From: Actinomycetes bacterium
GTDB taxonomy: Bacteria; Actinomycetota; Acidimicrobiia; Acidimicrobiales; Palsa-688
NCBI GenBank assembly: GCA_021838445.1
Contig: JAKCDU010000008.1
Location: 46,944-110,943 of the forward strand
Direction of reading: 5' to 3'
DNA: 64,000 bases
Shown: positions 44,831-53,845 of the stretch, one piece after another
How positions within the stretch are numbered: the stretch's first letter is position 1
Layout of the letters: the number at the start of each line of letters is the position of its first letter
The notes under the pieces: model-generated
Databases searched by the model: none
Seen by the model: only the letters and a program-made list of their open reading frames with translations
What the model was told of the DNA's origin: nothing
Position numbers and translations under genes: made by a program

Positions 44831-45147
44831 GGCGGGTGTGGCGACCCGGATACCCCGTCGATGTCGGGTTGACCCTCGGCGCACTGCGGGTGGGACGCAG
44901 TGACCCCTGCCACCAGTACCGCCCTGACGGATCCCTGTGGCGGACGTCGCGCATGGCCACCGGGGCGGTCACCTACCGGTTGCGGGGGGAAGCGGGCGGC
45001 GGGGTGGCCACCCCGCCGCGGGCCCCGGATGGAGCGGCCGCCGCACCGCCACGGAACCGCCTAGTGGACCGGGTTCCCCGGCGGCGGTGTGGAGGGCCGG
45101 AAGCCCGGGTAGGAACGCCGGGATGTCCGGCGCGGTCAACTCGGTGA
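44827..45147 (+). pseudogene. Truncated AlkA-like DNA glycosylase gene (5' fragment)
   Basis: The frame starts at GTG 44827, overlapping the DUF5522 stop by GTGA. Its first 50 or so residues (RRVWRPGYPVDVGLTLGAL, then DGSLWRTSRM and GAVTYRLR) look like the N-terminus of actinobacterial DNA-3-methyladenine glycosylase 2 proteins. After about residue 65 the sequence becomes Arg/Pro-rich and stops at 106, with no HhH-GPD domain. It is most likely a decayed remnant cut off before the MFS gene. Confidence 0.5.
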
Positions 45148-46673
45148 GCGACGGCCATCACCTCTACCTGACCGATGTCATCGACGAGGCCGTCGGGGGC
45201 CAGGCCCGGCGGCGGGTCATCCTCCTGCTCGGCTCCATCCTCGGCCTGCAGGCGGCCGACACCGGGGCGGTCGGTGCTCTCGCCGCGCCGCTGGAACGGT
45301 CGTTTCACATAGGCAACGCCGAGGTCGGACTGCTCGTCACCGTGACCACCCTGATCGGTTGCGTGGCCACCCTCCCCTTCGGGAACCTCGCCGACCGTCA
45401 CAGCCGGACGCAGCTGCTCCAGGTGGTGGTGGGTCTGTGGGCGGTGGCCACCCTGGCCAGCGCCCTCTCCGTCGACTACACCATGCTCCTCGTCACCCGG
45501 CTCGCCCTCGGGGGTGTCGTGGCGGCAGCCGGCCCCGCGCTGGCCTCGCTGTTCGGCGACCTCATCCCGAGCGACGAGCGCAGCCGCCTATGGGGCTATG
45601 TCCTCACCGGCGAGCTGATCGGGGCGGGCCTGGGCATCCTGGCGGCCGGCATCCTGTCCGCCCCGCTCGGGTGGCGGTGGGCCATGGGTCTGCTCGGGAT
45701 GCCGGCGGCGGTGCTGGCCTGGGCCATCCGCAAGTGGCTACCCGAGCCGGCGCGCGGCGGTCAGGCCCATCTCCGGGTGGGCGACGAGGAGATCCTGACC
45801 GCCGACCAGGTCGACGAGGCCGGCGGGGGACCCACCCAGACGGCCGCCTCGGCGGGGGCGGACGAGCCCTCCGAGATAGAACGCCAAGCGGTGGCGTCCG
45901 GCATGCAGCCCGAACCCGAGCTGATCCTCACCGACGAGCTCGACCTGAGCCTGTGGCAGGCCACCCGCTACGTACTGCGTATCCGGACCAACGTGGCCTT
46001 GATCATCGCGTCCGGCCTCGGCTACTTCTTCCTTGCCGGCCTCGAGACCTTCGCCGAGCTGTACTTCAGGGAGCGTTACGACGTCGGCCAGGGGGTGGCC
46101 ACGATGCTGTTCCTGGTGGTAGCCGTCGGCGCCGTGTTCGGGGTGGTGGTGAGTGGCCGGGTGACCGACGGACTGATCGCACGCGGCCGTACCTCGGCTC
46201 GGGTCATCGTCGGTGCCGTGGCCTACATCGCGACCACCGTCTGGTTCATTCCGGGGGTGCTGAGCCGTACCCTCGTGCTGTCCCTGCCACTGTTCTTCTT
46301 GGCCGCCTTCAGCGTGGGCGCAGCCAATCCACCCGTCGACGCGGCCCGCCTCGACATCGTCCCCTCCCGGCTGTGGGGGCGCGCCGAAGCGGTACGGACA
46401 GCCCTGCGTCAGGTTCTGCAAGGGGTGGCACCCCTGTTGTTCGGACTGGTGTCACAGGCTTTCGGAGGAGGTCGGGCCGGGCTTTCGACCGGGGTGGACA
46501 CCTCGGCTTTGAAAGGGTCGGCGACCGCGGCCCACGGCTTGGAGCTGGCCTTCGTGGTGTTGGCCGCGCCCATGCTGTTCGGGGGCGCCGTGCTGTGGCT
46601 GTGCCGCTCGGCCTACATCCGGGAGGTTCTGGCGGCCCACCGCTCCGACCAACTATCGAGAGGCGGCCGGTGA
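45123..46673 (+). CDS. MFS transporter
   Basis: About 516 residues with two six-helix halves. The A-loop motif is GNLADRHSRTQLLQ between helices 2 and 3. A long hydrophilic cytoplasmic loop of about 75 residues (residues 205-280, rich in Glu/Gln) separates the halves. It resembles Spinster-type members, but the substrate is unknown. ATG 45123 has AGGA about nine bases upstream; the open frame further left belongs to the broken glycosylase region. It ends exactly where the convergent BVMO-esterase gene ends (46673/46674). Confidence 0.85.
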   Translation: MSGAVNSVSDGHHLYLTDVIDEAVGGQARRRVILLLGSILGLQAADTGAVGALAAPLERSFHIGNAEVGLLVTVTTLIGCVATLPFGNLADRHSRTQLLQVVVGLWAVATLASALSVDYTMLLVTRLALGGVVAAAGPALASLFGDLIPSDERSRLWGYVLTGELIGAGLGILAAGILSAPLGWRWAMGLLGMPAAVLAWAIRKWLPEPARGGQAHLRVGDEEILTADQVDEAGGGPTQTAASAGADEPSEIERQAVASGMQPEPELILTDELDLSLWQATRYVLRIRTNVALIIASGLGYFFLAGLETFAELYFRERYDVGQGVATMLFLVVAVGAVFGVVVSGRVTDGLIARGRTSARVIVGAVAYIATTVWFIPGVLSRTLVLSLPLFFLAAFSVGAANPPVDAARLDIVPSRLWGRAEAVRTALRQVLQGVAPLLFGLVSQAFGGGRAGLSTGVDTSALKGSATAAHGLELAFVVLAAPMLFGGAVLWLCRSAYIREVLAAHRSDQLSRGGR

Positions 46674-49253
46674 TCAGCTCACCGGGGAGGGGACGAGATC
46701 GCGGATGGCGTCGGCCAACTGTTCTCGGACCGGGGCCCCCGAGATGACGACCCCCACCATCGTCACCGATGTGTGGGTGTGGCCGCGTGCCGGGATGTGG
46801 CGGACCGGCACTCCTGCCACCCGGAGGGCCTCGGCATAGCTCGTGCCCTCGTCGCGCAGCGGGTCGAATTCGGCTGTGACCACCACCGCCGGGGGCAGGT
46901 CGGCCAGGTCCCCGTTGATGACACAGAAGCGAGGATCGTCGCGGTCGGCGGGGTCGATGTACTGATCGAAGAACCAGTGCAGGAGACCGTTGGTGAGTAT
47001 GTAACCCTCACCGTTCTCCTGGTACGAGGTCCGTTTCGTGTCGAAATCGATTACGGGAGCGATCAGGATCTGACCGGCGATGGCCGGGCCTCCTGCGGCC
47101 CGGGCGGTCTGGCACACGCCGGCGGCCAGGTTGCCGCCGGCACTCCACCCGGCCACCAGAAGCTGGCCCGGTGCCACCCCGAGGTCCGCGGCGTGGGCGG
47201 CCACCCATTCCACGGCGGCCAGGGCGTCGTCCACCGCGGCGGGGAAGCGGTGCTCCGGGCCGTGGCGGTAGTTGACCGAGATCACCGCCGCACCGGTCCG
47301 CCGGCACAGGTCCCGGCACAGCGGGTCGTCGGATTCGAGGTCGCCGATGACCCATCCACCCCCGTGGAAGTACACGATGACGGGGACCGGCTCGTCGCCC
47401 GGCGAGTACAGGCGGTAGGGGAGGTCGCTCCCCGGACCGGGCAGGGTACCGTCGGCGACCCTTGCCACCTCGGGGCCGGGGGGGCGCATCGTGACCGAAG
47501 CGGCCATGAACTCTCGAGCCTGCTCGGCCGACATCGTCTCCATGGGGGGTAGGTCCATGGCCTCCATGGCCTGGAGCACCATGGCCACGTCGGGTTGGAG
47601 GCGCCGGATGACCCCGTCGTGGCAGAGGTGGCCGCCGGGACCGTCGAGCTCGAAACCGAGGTAATCCTCGGCGGCGACCTCGTCGCAGGCCTGCCGGTAG
47701 GCGCCGACGCCCCCCACGTAGGGGTAGAAGAGGCGGGGCTTGCCCGGGACGTTGGCTCCCATGTACCAAGAGTCGGCCTTCGGATACAGCGTGATGGCGG
47801 CGCAGTCCTGCACGTGTTGGTTCCACCCCGCCTCGGCCGTGGGTGTCGGTTCGATGGTCTCGAGGCGGTGGGAATCCATGTACGAGATGCAGTCGGTGAC
47901 CCAGTCGACGTGCTGTTCGATGGACACGGCCATGTTGGACAGCACCGAAGGACTGCCCGGCCCGGTGATGGTGAACAGGTTGGGGAAGCCTCGGGTCATG
48001 AGCCCCAGATAGGTGGACGGTCCGTGCGCCCACTTCTCCTTCAAGGTGATCCCGTCCCGCCCGACGATGTCTACTGCCACCAGCGCTCCGGTCATGGCGT
48101 CGAAGCCGGTGGCGTAGACGATGGCATCGAACTCCATCGACTCGTCCACAGTGTCGATGCCCCGCTCGGTGATGGTCGCGATGGGATGGCGCCGGAGGTC
48201 CACGAGTCTCACGTTGGGGCGGTTGAACGTCTCGAAGTAGCCGGTGTCGAGGCACGGCCGCTTGGTGCCCATGGGATAGTCGTGGGGGCAGAGCGCCTCC
48301 GCTGTCTCGGGGTCTTTCACTATCGACCGGACCTTGTCCCGCCACAGCTCGGCGGCGATCTCGTTGGCTTCGATATCTATGGCCTGATCCGAGAACATGG
48401 ACAAAGTGGCGAACAGCTCGCCGGACTCCCACGCCCACTCGAACCGCTCCTGGCGCACGTCGGGAGGGGCGCTCAGGGCGCTCACGTCGGTGAGCTCGTA
48501 GCCCGGCATCCCTCCCATCGACATGCGGGCTTCACTGCGATAGGTGTCACGGTCGGTGGCCAAGGCGGCGATGCGCTCAGCCGAGGGAGGACCGTTGAGG
48601 GCCGGGAAAGAGTAGTTGGGGGTGCGCTGGAAGACGGTGCACTGCAGGGCTTCGGCGGCGATGAGGGGAATGGACTGGATACCCGACGAGCCGGTGCCGA
48701 TGACAGCGACGCGCTTGCCGGTGAAGTCGACCCCCTCGTGGGGCCAGCGCCCGGTGAAGTACACCTCGCCGGTGAAGCGGGAGGCGCCGGCGATGTCGGG
48801 CTCCTTGGGAACCGACAGGCATCCGGTGGCCATGACGTAGTACCGGGCGCGGAGCACGTCCCCGGCGTCGGTCTCGATGTCCCACCGGCCGGCATCCTGG
48901 TCCCAGACCGACTTCTCGACCTTGGTGGCGAAGCGGATGTCACGGCGCAGGTCGTAGCGGTCGGCGACATGGCGGAGGTAGGCCAGGATCTCGGGTTGGG
49001 TGGCGTACTTCTCCGACCACGTCCACTCCTTCTCCAGGTCGGCGTCGAAGCTGTAGGCGTAGTCGGTGGTCGGGATGTCGCAGCGAGCCCCGGGGTAGCG
49101 GTTCCAGTACCACGTGCCCCCCACGTCGTCCGCGGTGTCGAGCGCGACCACCGAGAGCCCCTGCTGGCGGAGCCGGTAGATCAGGTAGAGGCCGGCCAAC
49201 CCGGCGCCCACCACGACGACGTCAGTGTCGGTCCGGTCGGCGGCAGCAGTCAT
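46674..49253 (-). CDS. Baeyer-Villiger monooxygenase fused to alpha/beta-hydrolase (esterase)
   Basis: An 859-residue two-domain protein. Residues 1-540 are a flavin monooxygenase: FAD motif GAGLAG (16-21), the BVMO-type fingerprint FTGRWPHEGVD (166-176, last position Asp rather than Trp), NADPH motif GTGSSG (186-191) and ATGFD (381-385). Residues 590-859 are an HSL-type esterase: HGGGW oxyanion motif (630-634), nucleophile Ser704 in GWSAG, Asp797 and His825. The natural order of chemistry is ketone to ester, then ester to alcohol plus acid, in one polypeptide. The start ATG 49253 follows an AGGGGG Shine-Dalgarno. Confidence 0.9.
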   Translation of the reverse strand: MTAAADRTDTDVVVVGAGLAGLYLIYRLRQQGLSVVALDTADDVGGTWYWNRYPGARCDIPTTDYAYSFDADLEKEWTWSEKYATQPEILAYLRHVADRYDLRRDIRFATKVEKSVWDQDAGRWDIETDAGDVLRARYYVMATGCLSVPKEPDIAGASRFTGEVYFTGRWPHEGVDFTGKRVAVIGTGSSGIQSIPLIAAEALQCTVFQRTPNYSFPALNGPPSAERIAALATDRDTYRSEARMSMGGMPGYELTDVSALSAPPDVRQERFEWAWESGELFATLSMFSDQAIDIEANEIAAELWRDKVRSIVKDPETAEALCPHDYPMGTKRPCLDTGYFETFNRPNVRLVDLRRHPIATITERGIDTVDESMEFDAIVYATGFDAMTGALVAVDIVGRDGITLKEKWAHGPSTYLGLMTRGFPNLFTITGPGSPSVLSNMAVSIEQHVDWVTDCISYMDSHRLETIEPTPTAEAGWNQHVQDCAAITLYPKADSWYMGANVPGKPRLFYPYVGGVGAYRQACDEVAAEDYLGFELDGPGGHLCHDGVIRRLQPDVAMVLQAMEAMDLPPMETMSAEQAREFMAASVTMRPPGPEVARVADGTLPGPGSDLPYRLYSPGDEPVPVIVYFHGGGWVIGDLESDDPLCRDLCRRTGAAVISVNYRHGPEHRFPAAVDDALAAVEWVAAHAADLGVAPGQLLVAGWSAGGNLAAGVCQTARAAGGPAIAGQILIAPVIDFDTKRTSYQENGEGYILTNGLLHWFFDQYIDPADRDDPRFCVINGDLADLPPAVVVTAEFDPLRDEGTSYAEALRVAGVPVRHIPARGHTHTSVTMVGVVISGAPVREQLADAIRDLVPSPVS

Positions 49254-49363
49254 TGAAGATCCCCCTGTCAGTTTGCGTCCAACGGCCGGAGCAGTCCCTA
49301 AGCGGGCCGGCCACCAGCAGTCTCGCGCACCGCTGCCCGATGCTCACCTCCCCGCCCCGGGGA

Positions 49364-49738
49364 TCAGAGAGCGGCCAGCCCGAGTCCGGCGGCCGCCGCC
49401 AGGAGGGTCCCCGCGACAGTGACCGCCAGGCTGGTGGCGGCGGTGCGCCCCCTTCCCGACTGCATGAGTCGTACCGTTTCGAAGCTGGCGGTGGAGAAAG
49501 TGGTGTAGCCGCCACAGAACCCGGTACCGGCCACCAGGGTCAGTCGGGCCGGCGCCCCGTGGTAGAGCACCAGCCCGGTCAGCAGGCCGAGGAGAAGCGA
49601 TCCGCTGAGGTTGATGAACATCGTCCCCGCCGGGAGCGGCCCGCTCCAACGCTTGCGCACCGCGCCGTCGAGGAGGAACCGGGTCATCGCGCCAACGGCG
49701 CCGGCACCGGCCACCTCGGCGATGTCGGCGAAGTTCAC
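49364..49738 (-). CDS. crcB: Fluoride channel Fluc/CrcB, subunit 1
   Basis: A 124-residue four-helix membrane protein with the CrcB signatures GAGAVGAMTRFLL and GTGFCGGYTTFSTAS. It exports fluoride down its gradient. It overlaps the second crcB by 4 bp, and the two halves probably form a heterodimer, as in other actinobacteria with paired crcB genes. Confidence 0.93.
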   Translation of the reverse strand: MNFADIAEVAGAGAVGAMTRFLLDGAVRKRWSGPLPAGTMFINLSGSLLLGLLTGLVLYHGAPARLTLVAGTGFCGGYTTFSTASFETVRLMQSGRGRTAATSLAVTVAGTLLAAAAGLGLAAL

Positions 49739-50244
49739 TCCTCCGCTCCGTCCACGTCGGGATCGAGCGGCAGCTCTCCCGGCGACCCCTCGGCTGATGC
49801 CGAGCGGCCGACGCGGGCCGCTCCGGCGACGCCCATCCCGGCGCCCACCAGACCGCCGACGACGCTGATGGCGACGTACCCGGCGGCGGTGGCGACGTGG
49901 CCGGCGCGGACCAGGAGGTCGGACTCGACGGCCAAGGTGCTGTAGGTGGTGAAGGCTCCGATGAAGCCGGTTCCGGCCACGAGGCGGACGTCACGGAGCC
50001 GACCGGGGTCGCCGCCCGAGCGGGCCAGAGCCTCGAGAAGCACGCCGAGTACCACCGACCCCGCCAGGTTCACCACCAGGGTGGCTACGGGGAAGGAGTT
50101 GGGCGCACGATGGATCGCCTGCTCCACGGCCTGGCGCGCCGCCGCTCCGAACAGGCCACCGAAGGCGACGATGAGGGCATCGGAGGCGAGCCGCCGACGG
50201 CGCCTCCCTATGATCTCGCCTGGCGCTCCGGTGGTTGCCGCCAT
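49735..50244 (-). CDS. crcB: Fluoride channel Fluc/CrcB, subunit 2
   Basis: A 169-residue CrcB paralogue with a basic N-terminal extension (RRRRRLASDAL), the core GGLFGAAARQAVEQA and GTGFIGAFTTYSTLA, and an acidic C-terminal tail. A GAGGTGG Shine-Dalgarno precedes ATG 50244. No fluoride riboswitch fold was found in the short upstream region. Upstream gene of the pair. Confidence 0.92.
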   Translation of the reverse strand: MAATTGAPGEIIGRRRRRLASDALIVAFGGLFGAAARQAVEQAIHRAPNSFPVATLVVNLAGSVVLGVLLEALARSGGDPGRLRDVRLVAGTGFIGAFTTYSTLAVESDLLVRAGHVATAAGYVAISVVGGLVGAGMGVAGAARVGRSASAEGSPGELPLDPDVDGAEE

Positions 50245-50344
50245 CCACCTCGCAGAGTACCGGGCTTCGGCTCGCGACGATCTCCCCGAACTTCCTCAAT
50301 AGCCGTAAAACAGGTTGGCCGCGTCAAGCGCCGGGCCACTCCCG

Positions 50345-50361
50345 CCGATAGCACTTATCGG
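50345..50361. promoter_or_regulatory. Perfect 17-bp inverted repeat upstream of 50379 gene
   Basis: CCGATA-GCACT-TATCGG is a perfect 6-bp inverted repeat with a 5-nt centre, just before AAGGAG (50367-50372) of the next gene. It may be an operator or a small 5'-UTR hairpin. Confidence 0.4.
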
Positions 50362-50378
50362 ACAAAAAGGAGCCTGAA

Positions 50379-50699
50379 ATGCCGCTCGCCACTATCGAGA
50401 ACGTGACAGCTACGGTCGGGGACGGATCCCACACGGTTTCCCTGACCATCGAGGAGGACGGCCTCGTCGTCGGTACTTTCGGCAAGCTTCCGTGGTCCGG
50501 AGCGCTCGTCTCGTCGGAGGTGGTCATCGATGGCTGCGTCATCGAGATGGAGACGGCCACCGGCGTGTACACCAGCTATTTCATCCCCTCATCGTCGTTC
50601 GCCTCGTTCGGAGGCGTCAGGGTGATGAAGACGTTCAGCCAGTTCCTGGTCCGCTCGGCGGTGGCCGCCGGGGCCAGGATCGCCCAGCCCGTCGCCTGA
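50379..50699 (+). CDS. Hypothetical protein, 106 residues
   Basis: A soluble, beta-rich small protein (VTATVGDGSHTVSLTIEEDG, VVIDGCVIEMETATG) with no membrane segment or signal. A strong AAGGAG Shine-Dalgarno sits six bases before ATG 50379, so it is a real, well-translated gene, but I do not recognise a family. It is divergent from the crcB pair. Confidence 0.7.
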   Translation: MPLATIENVTATVGDGSHTVSLTIEEDGLVVGTFGKLPWSGALVSSEVVIDGCVIEMETATGVYTSYFIPSSSFASFGGVRVMKTFSQFLVRSAVAAGARIAQPVA

Positions 50700-50826
50700 C
50701 CCGGCGCCTCAGCCGGTTTCCTGACCCCGGTCGCCTGGGCCCGGCGCCCAGGGTGGGACGCCCGATCCGGTCGTCCGGAGTGGGGACGCCCGGGTCCGGT
50801 GGCCGGCTGCCTAGGATCCCGGATCC

Positions 50827-51363
50827 ATGGCTGAAGGCAGTTACATCAGGGGCGGGGGCGGCGTCACGCTGGACACGAGGCTGGTCGGGCTGGTCGTCCT
50901 GATCGGTTTGGCGGTGGGCCTGGCCGCGGGCACGGTATGGCAGGCCGCGGCCACCGCGTCAGACCGTTCCGCGGCCGCTCGCCTACAGCACGCCGGCGTT
51001 CCCGTCTCCATCACCGTGACCGGCTGCTCCGGCGTGAGCTCGGGTATCGGGATGGCCATCGAGTACTACTCCTGCGAGGGCACGTACCGCCTTCAGGGTG
51101 AATCCATCACAGGTCTGATCCACGCCAGCCGCAACCAGCTCGCGGTCGGGACGGCCATCCCCGGGCGGGTCGTCCCGTCCGACCCGAACAGCCTCACCCG
51201 GACGGGACCCGGCTCGGTCAACGCCGCCGGACCGACCGGCGGGAGCTACGTCTCGGCCTTGGTCCTCGGGGTCCTCACCCTCATCAGCGGGGGACTTGCG
51301 CTGTGGGTGGCCCAAGGCTTCAGGGGCCGGCGGCGTCGGCCCGACCGAGCCCCTTCGGCCTGA
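50827..51363 (+). CDS. Two-helix membrane protein
   Basis: A 178-residue protein with an N-terminal TM helix (about 17-37), an extracytoplasmic domain of about 100 residues containing two Cys (GCSGVSS and YSCEGTY, perhaps a disulfide), a second TM helix (about 142-162) and a basic cytoplasmic tail. The arrangement resembles DUF3592-type proteins. A TAGGAT box ends nine bases before ATG 50827, with no Shine-Dalgarno. Confidence 0.7.
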   Translation: MAEGSYIRGGGGVTLDTRLVGLVVLIGLAVGLAAGTVWQAAATASDRSAAARLQHAGVPVSITVTGCSGVSSGIGMAIEYYSCEGTYRLQGESITGLIHASRNQLAVGTAIPGRVVPSDPNSLTRTGPGSVNAAGPTGGSYVSALVLGVLTLISGGLALWVAQGFRGRRRRPDRAPSA

Positions 51364-51843
51364 GCAGCCGGCCGGCCGCGCTCACCGCGTAGGGCGCATG
51401 CCCGGCTCGCGCTCCATCTCCCCGACATCTGTCCACCGCCGCTCACCGGCCACCACCGATCAGCGTCGGCTTCCAGGGGCCCAGATCGGCTGGTCAAGAG
51501 GGTAGGTATCGTTCATAAGTCGGCGATGGGTCCATACCCAGGGTCGTCGTCTCGATTCCCGCCCTCCTCGGGATCGCGGACCGGGCAGGGCGCGAGGCGA
51601 GCAGCCGCCTCGGCGGGGCCGCAGGTGAGCGCGGCTGCACGCGGGACTGCTTGCCAGGATGGTCGGGGCCGGCTCCGTCTACTGCGTCCGGGCCGCTGTC
51701 ACCCGCGGCGGAGGTTTCACGGTACGGCGGCGGGTGGCCGACGTGGTTCACGCTCACCACCTCCAGATAGCGGGTCACTGCGCCCCCGACCTCCCCGGGT
51801 CGGCTGGGCCCTTCGTCGGGCCTCGCCGGGCGGGATCGAAAGA
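51364..51843. other. Intergenic stretch without a supported gene
   Basis: About 480 bp after the two-helix membrane protein. Open frames on both strands here have no ribosome-binding site and no protein-like composition that I trust. I see no RNA gene. The PHO-like array begins at its right edge. Confidence 0.6.
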
Positions 51844-51887
51844 GTTCATCTCGAATCCATTGGGGCTTCATCTGTTCGCCATCGGGT
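51844..51887 (+). promoter_or_regulatory. PHO-box-like array of four 11-bp units
   Basis: Consecutive 11-mers GTTCATCTCGA, ATCCATTGGGG, CTTCATCTGTT and CGCCATCGGGT each have CA at positions 4-5, and units 1-3 fit the actinobacterial PhoP direct-repeat consensus G(G/T)TCAYYYR(G/C)(G/C) at 8 or more of 11 positions. They lie 57 bp before a phosphoesterase gene. Periodicity is seen; PhoP binding is inferred. Confidence 0.4.
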
Positions 51888-51944
51888 CTTTGCCCGGCAC
51901 GGCCATCATCGATTCCTGAGAAACGGATAAAGGGAGGATGTGAG

Positions 51945-53720
51945 TTGACCCAGGGACGAGGATGGCGTTGGGCGATGGGAGGCCTGTTGGCTACCGCCGC
52001 TCTGGCCGGGGCTGGCACCTCGGCGGCGTCGGGAGCCATGGCCGAGGGTAATCACGGGGACCGGACGAATGCGGCCACGCCGATCAAACACCTCGTGGTC
52101 ATCTTCCAGGAGAACGTGTCGTTCGACCACTATTTCGGCACCTACCCGACCGCGACCAACACCGACGGACAGCCGTTCCACGCCGCCCCAAGTACGCCGA
52201 CGGTGAACGGACTGAGCGCGGCGCTGCTCGCCGCCAACCCGAACCTGTCCAACCCCCAGCGCCTGACCCCCGCCATGGCGGCGACCTGTGATCAGGACCA
52301 CGGCTACAGCGCCGAGCAGAAGGCCGCGGACAATGGGCTCATGGACCTGTTCGTCCAGACCACCGGTCACAGCCTGACCCTCCAGCAGTGCCTCACCAAA
52401 GAGGGCAACCCGGCCCCCGTCACCGGCACCGCCCCCAACTACGCGGTCATGGACTACTTCGACGGCAACACCGTGACGGCCATGTGGAACTACGCCCAGC
52501 ACTTCGCCATGAGCGACAACTCGTACGGGACCAACTTCGGTCCCTCGACCGACGGCGCCATCAACGTCACCGCGGCCAACACCTACGGGAGCATTTGCGG
52601 GCCGTCGACGGCGGTCTACCACGCGCCGCCCTGCAGCGCCCCCACCATCACCACCACCTCGGCGGTCAGCCCCACCCCCGGTTCCCCTCAGGCGGCCGGC
52701 CCGGGCACCATCTACAGCGACTCCGACCCCTACTACGACGTGTGCTCGGCCACTCAGGACGGCCACACCTCGGCGTCGGACATCCAGCAGGGGGGCGTCA
52801 ACATCGGCGACCTGCTCGACCAGAAGGGTGTCTCCTGGGGGTGGTTCCAGGGTGGCTTCGCCAGCCCCGGCTACGTACCCGGCAAGCCCAGTACCGACAA
52901 TCTCTCGGCCGTGTGCACCAGCAGCCACACCAATATCGCCGGGGCTTCTATCAATGACTACAGCCCCCATCACGAGCCGTTCCAGTACTACCAGTCCACG
53001 GCCAATCCCCTGCACCTGCCGCCCACGTCGGTCTCGATGATCGGCCACCAGGACCAGGCCAACCACCAGTACGACCTGTCCGACTTCTGGGCGGCGGCCG
53101 ACAGGGGCAATCTGCCCGCGGTGTCCTACCTCAAGGCCCCGGCCTACCAGGACGGCCACGCCGGGTACTCCGACCCCATCGATGAGCAGCACTTCCTCGT
53201 CAGCACCATCAACCATCTGGAGTCGCTGCCGTCGTGGAGCAGCACTGCCGTGGTGATCAACTACGACGACAGCGACGGCTGGTACGACCACCAGCTCGCT
53301 CCCGTGGTGTCCCAGTCGCAGACGACGCTCGACTCGCTCACCGGCACCGAGCCGGCGATTGGTCCGGTGCCGGCCTACAGCGGGCAGTGCGGGACCAACA
53401 CCGCCCGGGTCCCGATGTCGGCCAGCGGTCAGCCCGAGCAGGCCCGGTGCGGATACGGACCGCGTCTGCCGATGATGGTGATCTCCCCGTACGCTCGGAC
53501 CAACTTCGTGGACGGCTCGATCAGCGACCAGTCGTCGGTCGTACGCTTCATCGAGGACAACTGGTTGGGAGGGCAGCGTGTCGGCAACGCCGGGGCTGAC
53601 GCTCTGGCCGGTTCGCTCGACAGCATGTTCTCCTTCGAGCATCCGCAGTCGGCGAAGCTCTTCCTCGATCCCATGACCGGCACGCCGGTACGAGACGGGG
53701 ACGGTGGCGACGGTCACTAG
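51945..53720 (+). CDS. Secreted phosphoesterase (acid phosphatase / phospholipase C family)
   Basis: A 591-residue protein with a signal peptide (RWAMGGLLATAALAGAGTS) and the phosphoesterase family start IKHLVVIFQENVSFDHYFG; the later blocks SYGTNFGPSTDGAIN and VINYDDSDGWYDHQ carry expected active-site and metal residues. Members hydrolyse phosphate esters or phospholipids outside the membrane. It starts at TTG 51945 behind AGGGAGGA; ATG 51975 is an alternative. The PHO-like array upstream and the hairpin downstream frame it as a single-gene unit. Confidence 0.88.
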   Translation: MTQGRGWRWAMGGLLATAALAGAGTSAASGAMAEGNHGDRTNAATPIKHLVVIFQENVSFDHYFGTYPTATNTDGQPFHAAPSTPTVNGLSAALLAANPNLSNPQRLTPAMAATCDQDHGYSAEQKAADNGLMDLFVQTTGHSLTLQQCLTKEGNPAPVTGTAPNYAVMDYFDGNTVTAMWNYAQHFAMSDNSYGTNFGPSTDGAINVTAANTYGSICGPSTAVYHAPPCSAPTITTTSAVSPTPGSPQAAGPGTIYSDSDPYYDVCSATQDGHTSASDIQQGGVNIGDLLDQKGVSWGWFQGGFASPGYVPGKPSTDNLSAVCTSSHTNIAGASINDYSPHHEPFQYYQSTANPLHLPPTSVSMIGHQDQANHQYDLSDFWAAADRGNLPAVSYLKAPAYQDGHAGYSDPIDEQHFLVSTINHLESLPSWSSTAVVINYDDSDGWYDHQLAPVVSQSQTTLDSLTGTEPAIGPVPAYSGQCGTNTARVPMSASGQPEQARCGYGPRLPMMVISPYARTNFVDGSISDQSSVVRFIEDNWLGGQRVGNAGADALAGSLDSMFSFEHPQSAKLFLDPMTGTPVRDGDGGDGH

Positions 53721-53745
53721 ACGGTTGGCCGCTGGAAGCTGATCG

Positions 53746-53787
53746 GTCGCCCCGCCGGGGGGGGAATCCCTCCACCGGCGGGGCGAC
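53746..53787. terminator. 13-bp perfect hairpin after the phosphoesterase
   Basis: GTCGCCCCGCCGG (53746-53758) pairs with CCGGCGGGGCGAC (53775-53787) around a 16-nt loop that itself has GGG/CCC. No T-tract follows. Its place 26 bp past the stop suggests a terminator for the phosphoesterase, upstream of the P450 gene. Confidence 0.6.
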
Positions 53788-53845
53788 TAGCATCACGTCC
53801 CTGCTTCAGATACCCGAAGCGCAGCACGAGGAGGGGTAACTCAGC

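Noticed and set aside
50245..50344. Fluoride riboswitch upstream of the crcB pair
   Set aside because: I could not find the conserved fluoride-motif sequence or pseudoknot in the short leader.
51526..51930. ORFs of 86-134 codons before the phosphoesterase
   Set aside because: No ribosome-binding site, no family resemblance, and they cover the PHO-like array.
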